Origin: Methylacidiphilales bacterium
GTDB taxonomy: Bacteria; Verrucomicrobiota; Verrucomicrobiia; Methylacidiphilales; UBA1321
DNA length: 36,132 nucleotides
Assembly (NCBI GenBank): GCA_021272315.1
Contig: JAJSLI010000025.1
Span: 1-36,132, forward strand
Reading direction: 5' to 3'
Shown: positions 7,633-15,668 of the stretch, in pieces
Layout: each line of letters opens with the position of its first letter
How positions within the stretch are numbered: position 1 is the stretch's first letter
The notes under the pieces: generated by a model
Database searches by the model: none
What the model saw: the letters and a program-made list of their open reading frames with translations, nothing else
Told to the model about the DNA's origin: nothing
Position numbers and translations under genes: made by a program

Positions 7633-7711
7633 TTTCGCACGGAGGACCGAAGAGGACTGCAGAGGTTTTCATCCGAGAACTCTTCGGCCCTTTGCAGTCC
7701 TCCGTGCGAAA
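7633..7711. repeat. Long hairpin repeat TTTCGCACGGAGG, copy 2
   Basis: Fifteen-base perfect arms, TTTCGCACGGAGGAC at 7633-7647 and GTCCTCCGTGCGAAA at 7697-7711, with further inner pairing (CGAAGAG with CTCTTCG; GACTGCAGAGG with CCTTTGCAGTC). It shares its outer arms and the GAAGAGGAC segment with the copy at 1736. It lies between convergent genes. Confidence 0.8.
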
Positions 7712-7730
7712 CCTTCCGTAAAACAATCGT

Positions 7731-7769
7731 TAGTCGGCGACGGTCCGGCGCAAGGGACTGCGCCGACTA
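7731..7769. repeat. Palindrome TAGTCGGCG...CGCCGACTA at the lspA stop codon
   Basis: Perfect 9-base arms at 7731-7739 and 7761-7769 with a partly self-complementary interior (GTCC and GGAC). The right end supplies the lspA TAG stop on the minus strand. It may act as the lspA terminator. Confidence 0.75.
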
Positions 7770-8243
7770 CCTTTCCTTCCCGCCGAAAAACTGCCTCAGC
7801 ACAATCCAACCCACCGCGATACAGATGAGACTGTCCGCCACGTTGAACACCGGCCAGGACACTTGCCACGCGCTGATGTGCGCGTCGAAGAAATCGACCA
7901 CATGACCGAGCCGCCACCGGTCGATCAGGTTGCCCAGCGCCCCGCCGCACAGCATCCCGCCCACCACGTTCGGCTCCCAGCTCGTCCAATTCATGCCGCG
8001 CAGGTAGTAAATCGCCACCAGCGCCAACACCGCCACAAACGCCTCCACGAACCATTCCTCGTGCGCGAACATTCCGAAGGCGACCCCCGTATTCTCGACG
8101 TAGGACAGGCTGAAAAAACCGGGCACGAGCGAGAAATAGCGGATCGGCTCCAGCCACGCCGTCGCCCAAGCCTTCGTCGCCTGATCCAGCGCCACCACCA
8201 GCGCCATCGTCACGTAAAAGGAAACCCCGGGCCATTTTGACAT
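7767..8243 (-). CDS. lspA: Lipoprotein signal peptidase (signal peptidase II)
   Basis: A 158-residue inner-membrane aspartyl protease that cleaves prolipoprotein signal peptides before the lipidated Cys. Four hydrophobic segments are visible. The catalytic aspartates are Asp117 (HVVDFF) and Asp137 (FNVADS), inside the family signatures GGALGNLIDR and FNVADSLI. VENTGVAFGMF is the third conserved motif. Length is normal. Its stop codon lies within a palindrome. The lipoprotein encoded near 5287 is a plausible substrate. Confidence 0.96.
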   Translation of the reverse strand: MSKWPGVSFYVTMALVVALDQATKAWATAWLEPIRYFSLVPGFFSLSYVENTGVAFGMFAHEEWFVEAFVAVLALVAIYYLRGMNWTSWEPNVVGGMLCGGALGNLIDRWRLGHVVDFFDAHISAWQVSWPVFNVADSLICIAVGWIVLRQFFGGKER

Positions 8244-8368
8244 CTTTTCATCCTACCTCATCCCCGCCGTCGCGGTCTATTGCAACTCCAGCCATGAAAG
8301 GTGGGCAATCCAATTACGTTTGGCGTTTAAACGAGATTATTGGCCTCATGTGAGGTAGAATTCGGGGC

Positions 8369-8785
8369 ATGTCGCGAGCGCTACTCCTGACTTTCTTCGC
8401 TGCCTTGTTAGTCCCCACCTTGGCAGATTCGGACAACGCCAACACGCTACCGTCACGGAAAGCCAACATTGTAGTGCCACTTCTTAACCAAATTTCGTCA
8501 AAAGACTCGCCCACAAATGTGTTAAAAAGACTCAACGAAATTATTGGCTGCCCTGATGGAGGAGATGGAGCTGGTTCACTCGCTCACCCTTGGGAAGTGT
8601 GGTTTTATTTCCTGAATGATAAAACTCAAATCTACATCGATTTTGATAATAATAAATTTGGTGGAGTTCAGATCTGCATTCCAGGTCAAAAATGGAAAGT
8701 CCTGTATACCGCACCCAACACTCCAGGAAATAGCGTCTCGACCAGTTTAGCCGCCCTCTTGCTGTTGACGCCCGTTTCGCGCTAG
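8369..8785 (+). CDS. Secreted hypothetical protein
   Basis: A 138-residue protein with a signal peptide (MSRALLLTFFAALLVPTLA, predicted cleavage near residue 19). The mature part contains WEVWFYFLNDKTQIYIDFD, a beta-rich stretch, and ends in a hydrophobic run (AALLLLTP). No family is recognised. The coding sequence is noticeably more AT-rich than its neighbours, which could reflect recent acquisition or low expression. bioB starts 15 bases after its stop. Confidence 0.55.
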   Translation: MSRALLLTFFAALLVPTLADSDNANTLPSRKANIVVPLLNQISSKDSPTNVLKRLNEIIGCPDGGDGAGSLAHPWEVWFYFLNDKTQIYIDFDNNKFGGVQICIPGQKWKVLYTAPNTPGNSVSTSLAALLLLTPVSR

Positions 8786-8800
8786 GCTTCCCGCTTCACC

Positions 8801-9766
8801 ATGCCGCGATACAATTTGACCTCTCTCCGGGCCCTCTACGAGCAGCCCTTTTTCGACCTCCTCCTGCAGGCGCGTCAAATCTACCGCGCCAACTGGCCCG
8901 AACACGAAGTCCAGCTCTGCACCCTGCTGAGCATCAAGACCGGCGGTTGCAGTGAGGACTGCGCCTACTGCTCCCAGAGCTCCCATTACGACACCGGCCT
9001 CGAAAAGGAGACGCTCCTGCCGCTCGACAAGATTCTTGAGACCGCCCAGCGCGCCCAGGCCAACGGCAGCACCCGCTTCTGCATGGGGGCGGCCTGGAAA
9101 GGCGTCTCCGAACACGACGCCAAGTTCCAGTCGGTGCTCGAAACCGTCCGCGCCGTGGGCAAGCTCGGCATGGAAGTCTGCGTGACGCTGGGCCAGCTCA
9201 CGCCCGAGGCCGCGCGCCAGCTCCGCGCCGCCGGGGTCACCGCCTACAATCACAATCTCGACACCAGCCCCGAGTATTATCCCAACATCGTCACCACCCA
9301 CACGTTTCAGGACCGGCTCGACACCATCCGCGCGGTGCAGCAGGCGGGCATGTCGGTCTGTTGCGGCGGCATCATCGGCATGGGCGAATCGGAACTCGAC
9401 CGGCTCAAGATGCTGGAAGTCCTCTGCACTTTCGATCCCGCGCCCGAGAGCGTGCCGATCAACTGCCTCATGCCCATGGCCGGGACGCCGCTGGAGGGCC
9501 AGCCGCCGGTCGATATTTTCCAGATTGTCCGCCTCATCGCCACCACCCGCCTCGCCCTGCCCAAGGCCCGCGTGCGGCTCTCCGCCGGGCGCACCCGGCT
9601 CAGCCGCGAGGGACAGGCGCTCTGCTTCTTCGCCGGGGCCAACTCGATTTTCTACGGCGACAAGCTGCTCACCGCCGCCAACCCCGGCGTTGACGCCGAT
9701 CGCAGCCTGCTGGAGGAACTTGGGCTGGGGATTACGAAGCCCGAGCCGCTGACTCCAATCATGTAG
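8801..9766 (+). CDS. bioB: Biotin synthase
   Basis: A 321-residue radical S-adenosylmethionine enzyme that inserts sulfur into dethiobiotin to make biotin. The radical-SAM cluster ligands are Cys50, Cys54 and Cys57 (CSEDCAYC). Further BioB marks are GAAWKG, YNHNLDTSPEYY and the C-terminal RLSAGRTRLSREGQALCF and GANSIFYGDKLLT, covering the [2Fe-2S] Arg ligand region. Length is normal. No other biotin gene is adjacent, so the pathway is dispersed. The TAG stop lies in the first bases of a palindromic repeat. Confidence 0.97.
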   Translation: MPRYNLTSLRALYEQPFFDLLLQARQIYRANWPEHEVQLCTLLSIKTGGCSEDCAYCSQSSHYDTGLEKETLLPLDKILETAQRAQANGSTRFCMGAAWKGVSEHDAKFQSVLETVRAVGKLGMEVCVTLGQLTPEAARQLRAAGVTAYNHNLDTSPEYYPNIVTTHTFQDRLDTIRAVQQAGMSVCCGGIIGMGESELDRLKMLEVLCTFDPAPESVPINCLMPMAGTPLEGQPPVDIFQIVRLIATTRLALPKARVRLSAGRTRLSREGQALCFFAGANSIFYGDKLLTAANPGVDADRSLLEELGLGITKPEPLTPIM

Positions 9767-9835
9767 CGGCGGTCTATGACCGTCACAAAAAAAGCTATTT
9801 GTAAATAAGTGCGACGGTCACAGACCGCCACTACA
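9762..9835. repeat. Inverted repeat TGTAGCGGCGGTC...GACCGCCACTACA
   Basis: Arms of about 25 bases with a few mismatches (9762-9786 and 9811-9835) are separated by AAAAAAGCTATTTGTAAATAA. The left end contains the bioB TAG stop and the right end stops just before the next gene's ATG. It occupies nearly the whole intergenic space. Confidence 0.85.
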
Positions 9836-9838
9836 TCA

Positions 9839-10801
9839 ATGAAGATTCTCATCATCAAACCGAGCGCCTTGGGCGACATCGTCCAGGCTCTGCCCGTGCT
9901 GACCGGCCTGCGCCGGCGCTGGCCCGACGCGCAGATCGATTGGATCGTGAGCGATTCCCTGCGCGAAATTCTCGAGGGTCATCCGGCGCTGAACAAAGTC
10001 ATCCTCTACCCGCGCAAACGGTGGAACGGGCCGCACCGCATTCCGGAAATCTGGCGCTGGGGCCGCCGCCTCCGCGACGAGAAATACGACATGACCATCG
10101 ACCTGCAGGGCCTGCTGCGCAGCGCCCTGATGACGTGGGCCGCCAACAGTCCGCGCCGCCTCGGCCTCCTCTCCGCCCGCGAAGGCTCGCGCGCCTTCTA
10201 CAACGAATTCATCGCCGACACGGCCCTCTCCGCCACCGAGCGTTACCTCAGTTGCCTCGAACACCTCGATATTCCGGTCCGGCCGCTCGATTTTCAGCTC
10301 GCCGCCCGCGACCTGCTGCCCGGCCCGCTGCGCGATTTCGGCCCCTACATTGTCCTCCACCCCTATTCCCGGTGGAAAACAAAACTCTGGCCCTGGCGTT
10401 ATTATCAACAACTGGTCGACTCCATGCCCGAACACCATTTTGCCGTCGTCGGAGAAGGTCCCTGGTTCCCGCTCGACGCGCCGGGCCGCCTTGTCGATCT
10501 GCGCGGCCAGCTCACCATCGGTTCCCTCGTCACGGTGCTTGACCGGGCCAAGGCGGTCCTGAGCACCGACTCGGGCCCGGCCCACATCGCCGGCGCCCTA
10601 GGCCGGCCAACCCTCGTTCTTTTCGGCGCCACCGACTGGCGCAAAACGAAGCCCTCCGGCGCTCGTGTCAAAATCCACACCTATGCGTTGTTTTGCTCCC
10701 CATGCCTAAAACGGACCTGCTGGCGCGATACGCCGGTGGAATGCATGAGTCTGCTTACGCCGCAAAAAATCCGAACGCTGCTTCTGACTTTTGAGTCATA
10801 A
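9839..10801 (+). CDS. Glycosyltransferase family 9 (heptosyltransferase-like)
   Basis: A 320-residue GT9 protein. The N-terminus IIKPSALGDIVQALPVL is the acceptor-side motif of ADP-heptose:LPS heptosyltransferases, and STDSGPAHIAGALGRPTLVLFG near residue 243 is the nucleotide-sugar-binding signature. It probably adds heptose to the lipopolysaccharide inner core at the cytoplasmic membrane face; acceptor specificity cannot be read. The ATG at 9839 gives the canonical start; an upstream in-frame ATG at 9809 would be inside the repeat. The C-terminus carries a Cys-rich patch (CSPCLKRTCW) seen in many GT9 proteins. Confidence 0.88.
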   Translation: MKILIIKPSALGDIVQALPVLTGLRRRWPDAQIDWIVSDSLREILEGHPALNKVILYPRKRWNGPHRIPEIWRWGRRLRDEKYDMTIDLQGLLRSALMTWAANSPRRLGLLSAREGSRAFYNEFIADTALSATERYLSCLEHLDIPVRPLDFQLAARDLLPGPLRDFGPYIVLHPYSRWKTKLWPWRYYQQLVDSMPEHHFAVVGEGPWFPLDAPGRLVDLRGQLTIGSLVTVLDRAKAVLSTDSGPAHIAGALGRPTLVLFGATDWRKTKPSGARVKIHTYALFCSPCLKRTCWRDTPVECMSLLTPQKIRTLLLTFES

Positions 10802-10908
10802 AGGGCAATAGTGGCAACCTAATGTACGAATAATTCCGTAATTCACATATTAGACAAAATTATCGTGGTATGAGGGAAAAGCCTCCATTACGATGTGTTA
10901 ATTTGAAA

Positions 10909-10925
10909 TTGGCACGAAAATCGCC
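10909..10925 (+). promoter_or_regulatory. Possible sigma-54-type promoter (TTGGCACG-N4-TCGC)
   Basis: TTGGCACG at 10909-10916 and TCGC at 10921-10924 match the -24/-12 elements, with the required 10 bases between GG and GC and one mismatch in TTGC. The transcription start would fall near 10936. An overlapping sigma-70 reading is TTGAAA at 10904 with TAAGTA 17 bases on. Either puts transcription start inside or just past the first ATG. Confidence 0.3.
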
Positions 10926-10930
10926 TAAGT

Positions 10931-11722
10931 ATGGACAAAACTAATAATACTATGCACCCAACCCGAAACATGAGCTGGAACGAACAAACCGTATCGGATG
11001 AGATCCGAATCTGGCACGAGTCCGGAAAGCCGCTCTACTCCCACTACATGCGCCAAAACTACCAGGAACTGCTGGCCGCCGGCATTCGCTACTTCGGCAC
11101 ATGGCGCGCCGCCATCGAGGCCACCGGCATCCCCTATGATTCCGTCCGCAAATACCGCGACTGGTCCAAGGGACGGATCATCGAGACGATCCAACGCCTC
11201 GAAAAGGACGGCGTGGACCTCTCTTTCCGCTCCATGATGCTGAGCAAATACGCGCCCATGGTCTACGCCGCCATCCGGTCCAACCACTTCGGGTCATGGA
11301 AGGAGGCCCTGTCGGCCGCCGGCCTCGCCCCCGAGGAAATTTACCGTTACCGCTCCTGGGACGACGAGTCCATCTTGTCCGAAATCCGCCGCCTGAAGGA
11401 ACAGGGCGCCGACCTCAGTTCCAAGAAAATGGACGAGACCGCCAACCCCCTCATCGCCACGGCCCGCCGCCGGTTCGGCAACTGGGGCACGGCCGTTGAA
11501 CGCGCGGGGATAGATTACAACTCCATCCGTCGCCGCCGCCGCTGGACGCGTGAGCTCATCCTGCAGGAAATCCGGCAGCTTCGGGCCGCCGGAAGCGACA
11601 TGCACAGCGGAGAAATCCGCCATCAGCACCCGGCCCTTTTTGCCGCCTCCTGCAAAGCCCGCTTCTTCGGAAGCTGGACCAAGGCGCTGGAAGCCGCCGG
11701 GGAGCCGGTCGCAGCTCACTGA
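10931..11722 (+). CDS. Protein with four HNH_repeat-like (homing-endonuclease-associated) repeats
   Basis: A 263-residue protein built almost wholly of four repeats of about 60 residues, each opening with Trp and an amphipathic helix and closing with an FG-x-W-xx-A-xxx-A-G motif. The closings are FGTWRAAIEATG (55-66), FGSWKEALSAAG (120-131), FGNWGTAVERAG (182-193) and FGSWTKALEAAG (246-257). Linkers are Tyr/Arg-rich (VRKYRDW, IYRYRSW, IRRRRRW). The pattern matches the HNH_repeat family, thought to be DNA-binding modules next to homing endonucleases, but no nuclease domain is present. A DNA-binding role is inferred. ATGs at 10952 and 10970 are alternative starts. Confidence 0.75.
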   Translation: MDKTNNTMHPTRNMSWNEQTVSDEIRIWHESGKPLYSHYMRQNYQELLAAGIRYFGTWRAAIEATGIPYDSVRKYRDWSKGRIIETIQRLEKDGVDLSFRSMMLSKYAPMVYAAIRSNHFGSWKEALSAAGLAPEEIYRYRSWDDESILSEIRRLKEQGADLSSKKMDETANPLIATARRRFGNWGTAVERAGIDYNSIRRRRRWTRELILQEIRQLRAAGSDMHSGEIRHQHPALFAASCKARFFGSWTKALEAAGEPVAAH

Positions 11723-11739
11723 ACGTCGCGTAAAACTTC

Positions 11740-11775
11740 AAAAAGGCATGACTCTTTTTGAGTCATGCCTTTTTT
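11740..11775 (+). terminator. Rho-independent terminator
   Basis: A perfect stem, AAAAAGGCATGACTC (11740-11754) and GAGTCATGCCTTTTT (11760-11774), with loop TTTTT and a T-run of six. The A-run on the left makes it potentially bidirectional. It ends the HNH_repeat-like gene and separates it from recO. Confidence 0.93.
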
Positions 11776-11814
11776 GTTGGCGTTTTTGATTTGGCGCCTG
11801 TTAACAATGGCGCC

Positions 11815-12369
11815 ATGGCTGAACCACAAACTGTCCGCGGATTCATCGTGGCGCGGCTGCCGTTCGGCAACACGAGCCTCATCGTGCGTTGTTTGAGCCG
11901 CGAGGCGGGACGGCTCACGTTCATGGCCAAAGGCGCGACCAGGCCGAAAAGCCCGTTCGCCGGTCTGCTCGACCTCTTTTACCTTGCCGACCTGCTCTAC
12001 CAGCCGTCGCGCTCCGGAGAAATGCACACCCTGCGCGAAATCAAATTGATCGAGGCGCATCTCGGACTGCGGCGCTCCTACGCCAATCTGGTGGCGGCGC
12101 AATATTTTGCCGCGCTGATTGAAACGGTCACGGAAACAGGGACGCCGGTGCCGGGCGAATTCGAGTTGTTCAGCAAGGCGCTCGGCTATCTCAGCGAGAC
12201 AGAAGTCTCCTGGCGGGCGGTGGAGCGGTTTGAGAGCCGGATGTTGACGCTTGCCGGGATCGCCCATGCGGAGCACGACCTGCCCCGCGCGTTTCAGGAG
12301 CTCCATCACAAGGTGCCCGCGTTGCGGGACGATTTACGCAGGCTGCTGACCACGCAGGCGAAAGGATGA
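11815..12369 (+). CDS. recO: DNA repair protein RecO
   Basis: A 184-residue protein with the RecO N-terminal OB fold (GFIVARLPFGNTSLIVRCLSR; FMAKGATRPKSPFAGLLDLF) and the following helical domain (AAQYFAALIETVTETGTPVP). RecO anneals single strands and loads RecA with RecR in gap repair. It is shorter than the usual 230-250 residues, and no zinc-finger cysteines are visible, so the C-terminal part is reduced. The ATG at 11815 is chosen because the OB fold begins right after it; an upstream in-frame ATG lies inside the terminator. Confidence 0.83.
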   Translation: MAEPQTVRGFIVARLPFGNTSLIVRCLSREAGRLTFMAKGATRPKSPFAGLLDLFYLADLLYQPSRSGEMHTLREIKLIEAHLGLRRSYANLVAAQYFAALIETVTETGTPVPGEFELFSKALGYLSETEVSWRAVERFESRMLTLAGIAHAEHDLPRAFQELHHKVPALRDDLRRLLTTQAKG

Positions 12370-12460
12370 ATCCCGGGTCGAGGGAGGTTGGGGTGCCGGT
12401 TCAAATAAGAGTTCAAGTCCAAGCTTGTCGGGGGAACGCGAAACCGTAATTTCAAGCGAT

Positions 12461-14761
12461 ATGGGCTCGATCACTCCGCCGCCGTCTCCCACCAAGGAAC
12501 CCCAACCGGCGGCTGCGCCGCCGAACTCGTCGCACCTGACGCCGGTGGTGTTCGGGGCGGTGTTTATCGTTTGCTCGGCGCTGATTTTCACCATGACAAT
12601 CCATTCGCCAAACAAGCCCGCACCGGCGGCGGCTCCAACGGAGGCAATGCAACCGGCGATTCCAATGCCCTCACTGCCCCTGTCCTATCCACCGACGCAC
12701 ACTTCGACCGATTCGGACACCTATTTCGGCGTCAAGGTGGCCGACCCCTACCGCTGGCTGGAGGACGGGAAATCACCGGAAGTACAGGCATGGCTCGCCG
12801 CGGAAAACAAGCTGGCGCGGAGTTACCTCGACGCGCTGCCGGGACGAAGCGCGCTGGAGAAGCGATTCGGACAGTTGTTGCGCATCGACACGATTTCAGC
12901 GCCGTCACGCTCGGGCGACCGCTTTTTCTACATGCGGAAACGGGCGTCGGATGAGCGGGCGATTCTTTACTGGAGGCTGGTGAACGATCCGAATTCGGAG
13001 CACGTGCTGATCGACCCGAACCAATTCATCGGCAAGGACAACGCCTCGCTGGGGGAATGGGCGCCCACGCTCGACGGGAAACTGCTGGCCTACACGCTGA
13101 AGCCAAACAACGCGGACGAGGCGACGCTTTACGTGAAGGACGTCGAATCGGGCAAGGACCTTCCGGGCGAAGTCATCACCGGGGCGAAGTACGCGGCACC
13201 GTCGTGGATGCCCGACAATTCCGGCTTTGTCTACACCTACCTGCCCCCGGCCGACCCGGCCCACCCCGAGAACCGCCCGGGACTCGCGACGGTGCGTTAC
13301 CACAAGCTGGGAAGCGATCCAAAAAATGACCCGGTGATTCACGAGAAAACGGGCGACCCGACGAAGTTCATCGACGCTTACATTTCACGGGACGGCAAAT
13401 GGATTTTTTACGAGCAGGGTAACTGGGTGAAGAACGACATTTATTACCACGCGCTGGACGGTCAACCAACGGAAGATCTGGCGGATGAATGGAGACCCTT
13501 CGTAACCGGGCAGAATTTTCTTTACTCGCTCACACCGTGGAAGGGGCAGGCCTACATCGTGACGAACGAAGATGCGCCGAATTATCGGGTGTTCAAGGTC
13601 GGCCTCGACAATCCAAAACGGGCCAAGTGGCGCGAGATTATTCCGGAGTCGCCTTCCATCGTGCTCCAAGGAGCGGCGGTGGTGGGCGACCACCTGGTAC
13701 TCGACGAACTTGAAAATGTGACGAGTCACCTGGAAATCCGGGACCTCGAAGGCGCGCCGGTGCGGAAAATCGAACTGCCCGAGTTGGGGTCGGTGACGGA
13801 ACTGAGCGGCGAGCCGGACCACGACGAGCTTTACTACGGTTTTGATAATTTCACGCAGCCACCGGAGATTTTCCAGACCAGCGTGACGAACGCGGCGCAA
13901 ACAGTCTGGGCCAGGATCAACGTGCCGGTCGACCCGGCGCCCTACGTCGTGGACCAGAAATGGTTCAACTCAAAGGACGGAACGCGGGTGCCTCTTTTCA
14001 TCGTGCACCGGCGCGACATCCTGCTGGACGGCAGCACGCCCTTCCTGATCTACGGCTACGGCGGTTTCAGCGAGAGCATGACCCCGTTTTTCTCCGCCGG
14101 AATTTACGCGTGGCTTGAAGCGGGCGGCGGTTACGCCCTGGTCAACCTGCGCGGCGGCGGCGAGTTCGGCGAGAAATGGCACCAGGACGGGATGCTGCTG
14201 AAAAAGCAGCATGTCTTCGACGATTGCATCGGAGCGGCGCAGTACCTGGTCACGAATGGCTACACGAAACCGGAGCGGCTGGCGTTGCGCGGCGAATCCA
14301 ACGGCGGCCTGCTGGTCGCGGCGGTTGTGACCCAGCGGCCCGATCTTTTCCGCGCGGCCATTTGCGGCGTGCCACTCACCGACATGATTCGTTTCCCGAA
14401 ATTCGGGAGCGGCAAAACATGGATCACCGAATATGGTTCCCCGGACGATCCCGACCAGTTCAAGGCGCTCTACGCTTATTCGCCTTATCATCATGTGGTG
14501 AAAAGGACGGCCTACCCTTCCCTGCTGATCTGCACGGCGGAAAACGACGACCGGGTGGACCCGATGCACGCGCGGAAATTTGCCGCGGCGCTACAGGCCG
14601 CGACCAGCAGCACGAACCCCATTTTGCTGCGTCTTGAGACCGACAGCGGTCACGGTGGCAGTGACCAGGTGCAAAAGACCATCGAATATGGCACCGATAT
14701 TTGGGGATTCCTGATCCACGAATTGGGGGCAAAAACGCCGGAAGAGACCCCAAATAAATAG
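12461..14761 (+). CDS. Membrane-anchored S9A prolyl oligopeptidase
   Basis: About 766 residues from the ATG at 12461. A hydrophobic anchor (VVFGAVFIVCSALIFTM) near residue 30 is followed by a Pro/Ala linker, then the S9A beta-propeller beginning DPYRWLED and an alpha/beta-hydrolase domain. The nucleophile is in RGESNGGLL (around residue 612), the Asp in NDDRVDP and the His in SGHGG. The enzyme cleaves short peptides after proline, probably in the periplasm. A TTG at 12425 would add 12 residues. It is the largest gene in this part and stands alone between recO and rpsU. Confidence 0.92.
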   Translation: MGSITPPPSPTKEPQPAAAPPNSSHLTPVVFGAVFIVCSALIFTMTIHSPNKPAPAAAPTEAMQPAIPMPSLPLSYPPTHTSTDSDTYFGVKVADPYRWLEDGKSPEVQAWLAAENKLARSYLDALPGRSALEKRFGQLLRIDTISAPSRSGDRFFYMRKRASDERAILYWRLVNDPNSEHVLIDPNQFIGKDNASLGEWAPTLDGKLLAYTLKPNNADEATLYVKDVESGKDLPGEVITGAKYAAPSWMPDNSGFVYTYLPPADPAHPENRPGLATVRYHKLGSDPKNDPVIHEKTGDPTKFIDAYISRDGKWIFYEQGNWVKNDIYYHALDGQPTEDLADEWRPFVTGQNFLYSLTPWKGQAYIVTNEDAPNYRVFKVGLDNPKRAKWREIIPESPSIVLQGAAVVGDHLVLDELENVTSHLEIRDLEGAPVRKIELPELGSVTELSGEPDHDELYYGFDNFTQPPEIFQTSVTNAAQTVWARINVPVDPAPYVVDQKWFNSKDGTRVPLFIVHRRDILLDGSTPFLIYGYGGFSESMTPFFSAGIYAWLEAGGGYALVNLRGGGEFGEKWHQDGMLLKKQHVFDDCIGAAQYLVTNGYTKPERLALRGESNGGLLVAAVVTQRPDLFRAAICGVPLTDMIRFPKFGSGKTWITEYGSPDDPDQFKALYAYSPYHHVVKRTAYPSLLICTAENDDRVDPMHARKFAAALQAATSSTNPILLRLETDSGHGGSDQVQKTIEYGTDIWGFLIHELGAKTPEETPNK

Positions 14762-14808
14762 CGTAAGATACTATCATTAAATAACTTAAAATAATTTCAC
14801 TCAATTCT

Positions 14809-14836
14809 TTGACAGGCAACCCGGTACCATTACAAT
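14809..14836 (+). promoter_or_regulatory. Strong sigma-70-like promoter of rpsU
   Basis: TTGACA (14809-14814), a 16-base spacer and TACAAT (14831-14836). The predicted start is near 14843. This is the best promoter match noticed in the window, in keeping with a ribosomal protein gene. Confidence 0.75.
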
Positions 14837-14842
14837 ACTAGT

Positions 14843-14866
14843 CCGAAGACCTCTAGAGTCTTACGG
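14843..14866 (+). promoter_or_regulatory. Hairpin at the 5' end of the rpsU mRNA
   Basis: CCG-AAGAC pairs with GTCTT-(A)-CGG around the loop CTCTAGA, with one bulged A. It would lie at the extreme 5' end of the transcript. Such hairpins can protect mRNA from decay or act in feedback control; neither can be shown here. Confidence 0.4.
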
Positions 14867-14897
14867 GCTAAATTTAAATGGAACGAGGTGAATCAAG

Positions 14898-15086
14898 TTG
14901 AGCGAAGTACGATTGAAAAAAGGCGAGTCAGTCGACAAGGCGCTGCGCCGTCTGAAAAAGAAGTTGGATCGTGAAGGCACGTTGCGCGAAGCGCGCACGC
15001 GTCGCAATTACGAAAAGCCCAGCGAAAAGCGTCGTCGCAAAGCCAAAGAGCCCAAGCTGAATTACTGGGGAAGTTTTTCCCTCTGA
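14898..15086 (+). CDS. rpsU: 30S ribosomal protein bS21
   Basis: A 62-residue basic protein with the bS21 pattern: [20 protein letters not shown], then [20 protein letters not shown] and a lysine-rich tail. It binds the 16S rRNA platform and takes part in initiation. The start is TTG, supported by GAGGTG seven bases upstream. Length is normal. The gene has its own promoter and a strong terminator. Confidence 0.94.
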   Translation: MSEVRLKKGESVDKALRRLKKKLDREGTLREARTRRNYEKPSEKRRRKAKEPKLNYWGSFSL

Positions 15087-15107
15087 TTTTGTCGGCCTGA
15101 AAAATTT

Positions 15108-15142
15108 CCGGTTTGGATAGATGTCCAAACCGGATTTTTTTT
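15108..15142 (+). terminator. Rho-independent terminator of rpsU
   Basis: CCGGTTTGGA (15108-15117) pairs with TCCAAACCGG (15124-15133) around TAGATG, followed by A and eight Ts. Confidence 0.93.
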
Positions 15143-15240
15143 GCCTGCGATACTCGCACGGCAGTGTTCTTTTCAGCGAAGTCTTAGTGCGATCCGCAAC
15201 GCCAATGCGGACCCGCGCTCAAGCCCAAACCGCCGGGCAA

Positions 15241-15537
15241 TCAATGATGCCCGTAGTAACCACCGTGCCCGTAATAACCGCCATGCCCGTAATAGCCGCC
15301 GCGGTAGTAGCCGCCGCGCCAGTAACCGTGGTACCAAGGATAGTAGCCGGGACCAATGTAAACACCGGGTCCGTAATACCCGTAATAGCCGTAAGGCGGC
15401 GGGTAGTAGGGATAAGGATAGGGTCCTCCATAATAGCCACCCACCCCGATCCCTACGGCAACATGCACCCCGGCATTAGCTTGGCTCGTGATACCGAGTG
15501 TCGCCAATAAGGCGATGATAAGCAGAAGTTTTTTCAT
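15241..15537 (-). CDS. Secreted Gly/Tyr-rich repetitive protein
   Basis: A 98-residue protein with a clear signal peptide (MKKLLLIIALLATLGITSQANA, cleavage after ANA). The mature 76 residues are almost only Gly, Tyr, Pro and His, ending in tandem GGYYGHGGYYGHG units. Short GY-rich exported proteins of this sort occur widely in environmental bacteria without known function; an adhesive or metal-binding role through His and Tyr is conceivable. It lies between the rpsU terminator and the divergent NamZ-like gene. Confidence 0.7.
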   Translation of the reverse strand: MKKLLLIIALLATLGITSQANAGVHVAVGIGVGGYYGGPYPYPYYPPPYGYYGYYGPGVYIGPGYYPWYHGYWRGGYYRGGYYGHGGYYGHGGYYGHH

Positions 15538-15668
15538 AAATGATATCCTTACAACCTAAGACGATGGCGGGCCAAAAATAGTTCAAAGTTTCTTTTGGAG
15601 CAGCCCACGCAAGGCTGTGCGGGATTGACCGTGGGGATGAGCAACCGTATATCGGTAGGCGAGATTCT

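Noticed and set aside
15241-15310. Regular repeat spacing suggesting a CRISPR array
   Set aside because: The periodicity is explained by GGYYGHG codons in the secreted protein; there are no unique spacers and no cas genes.
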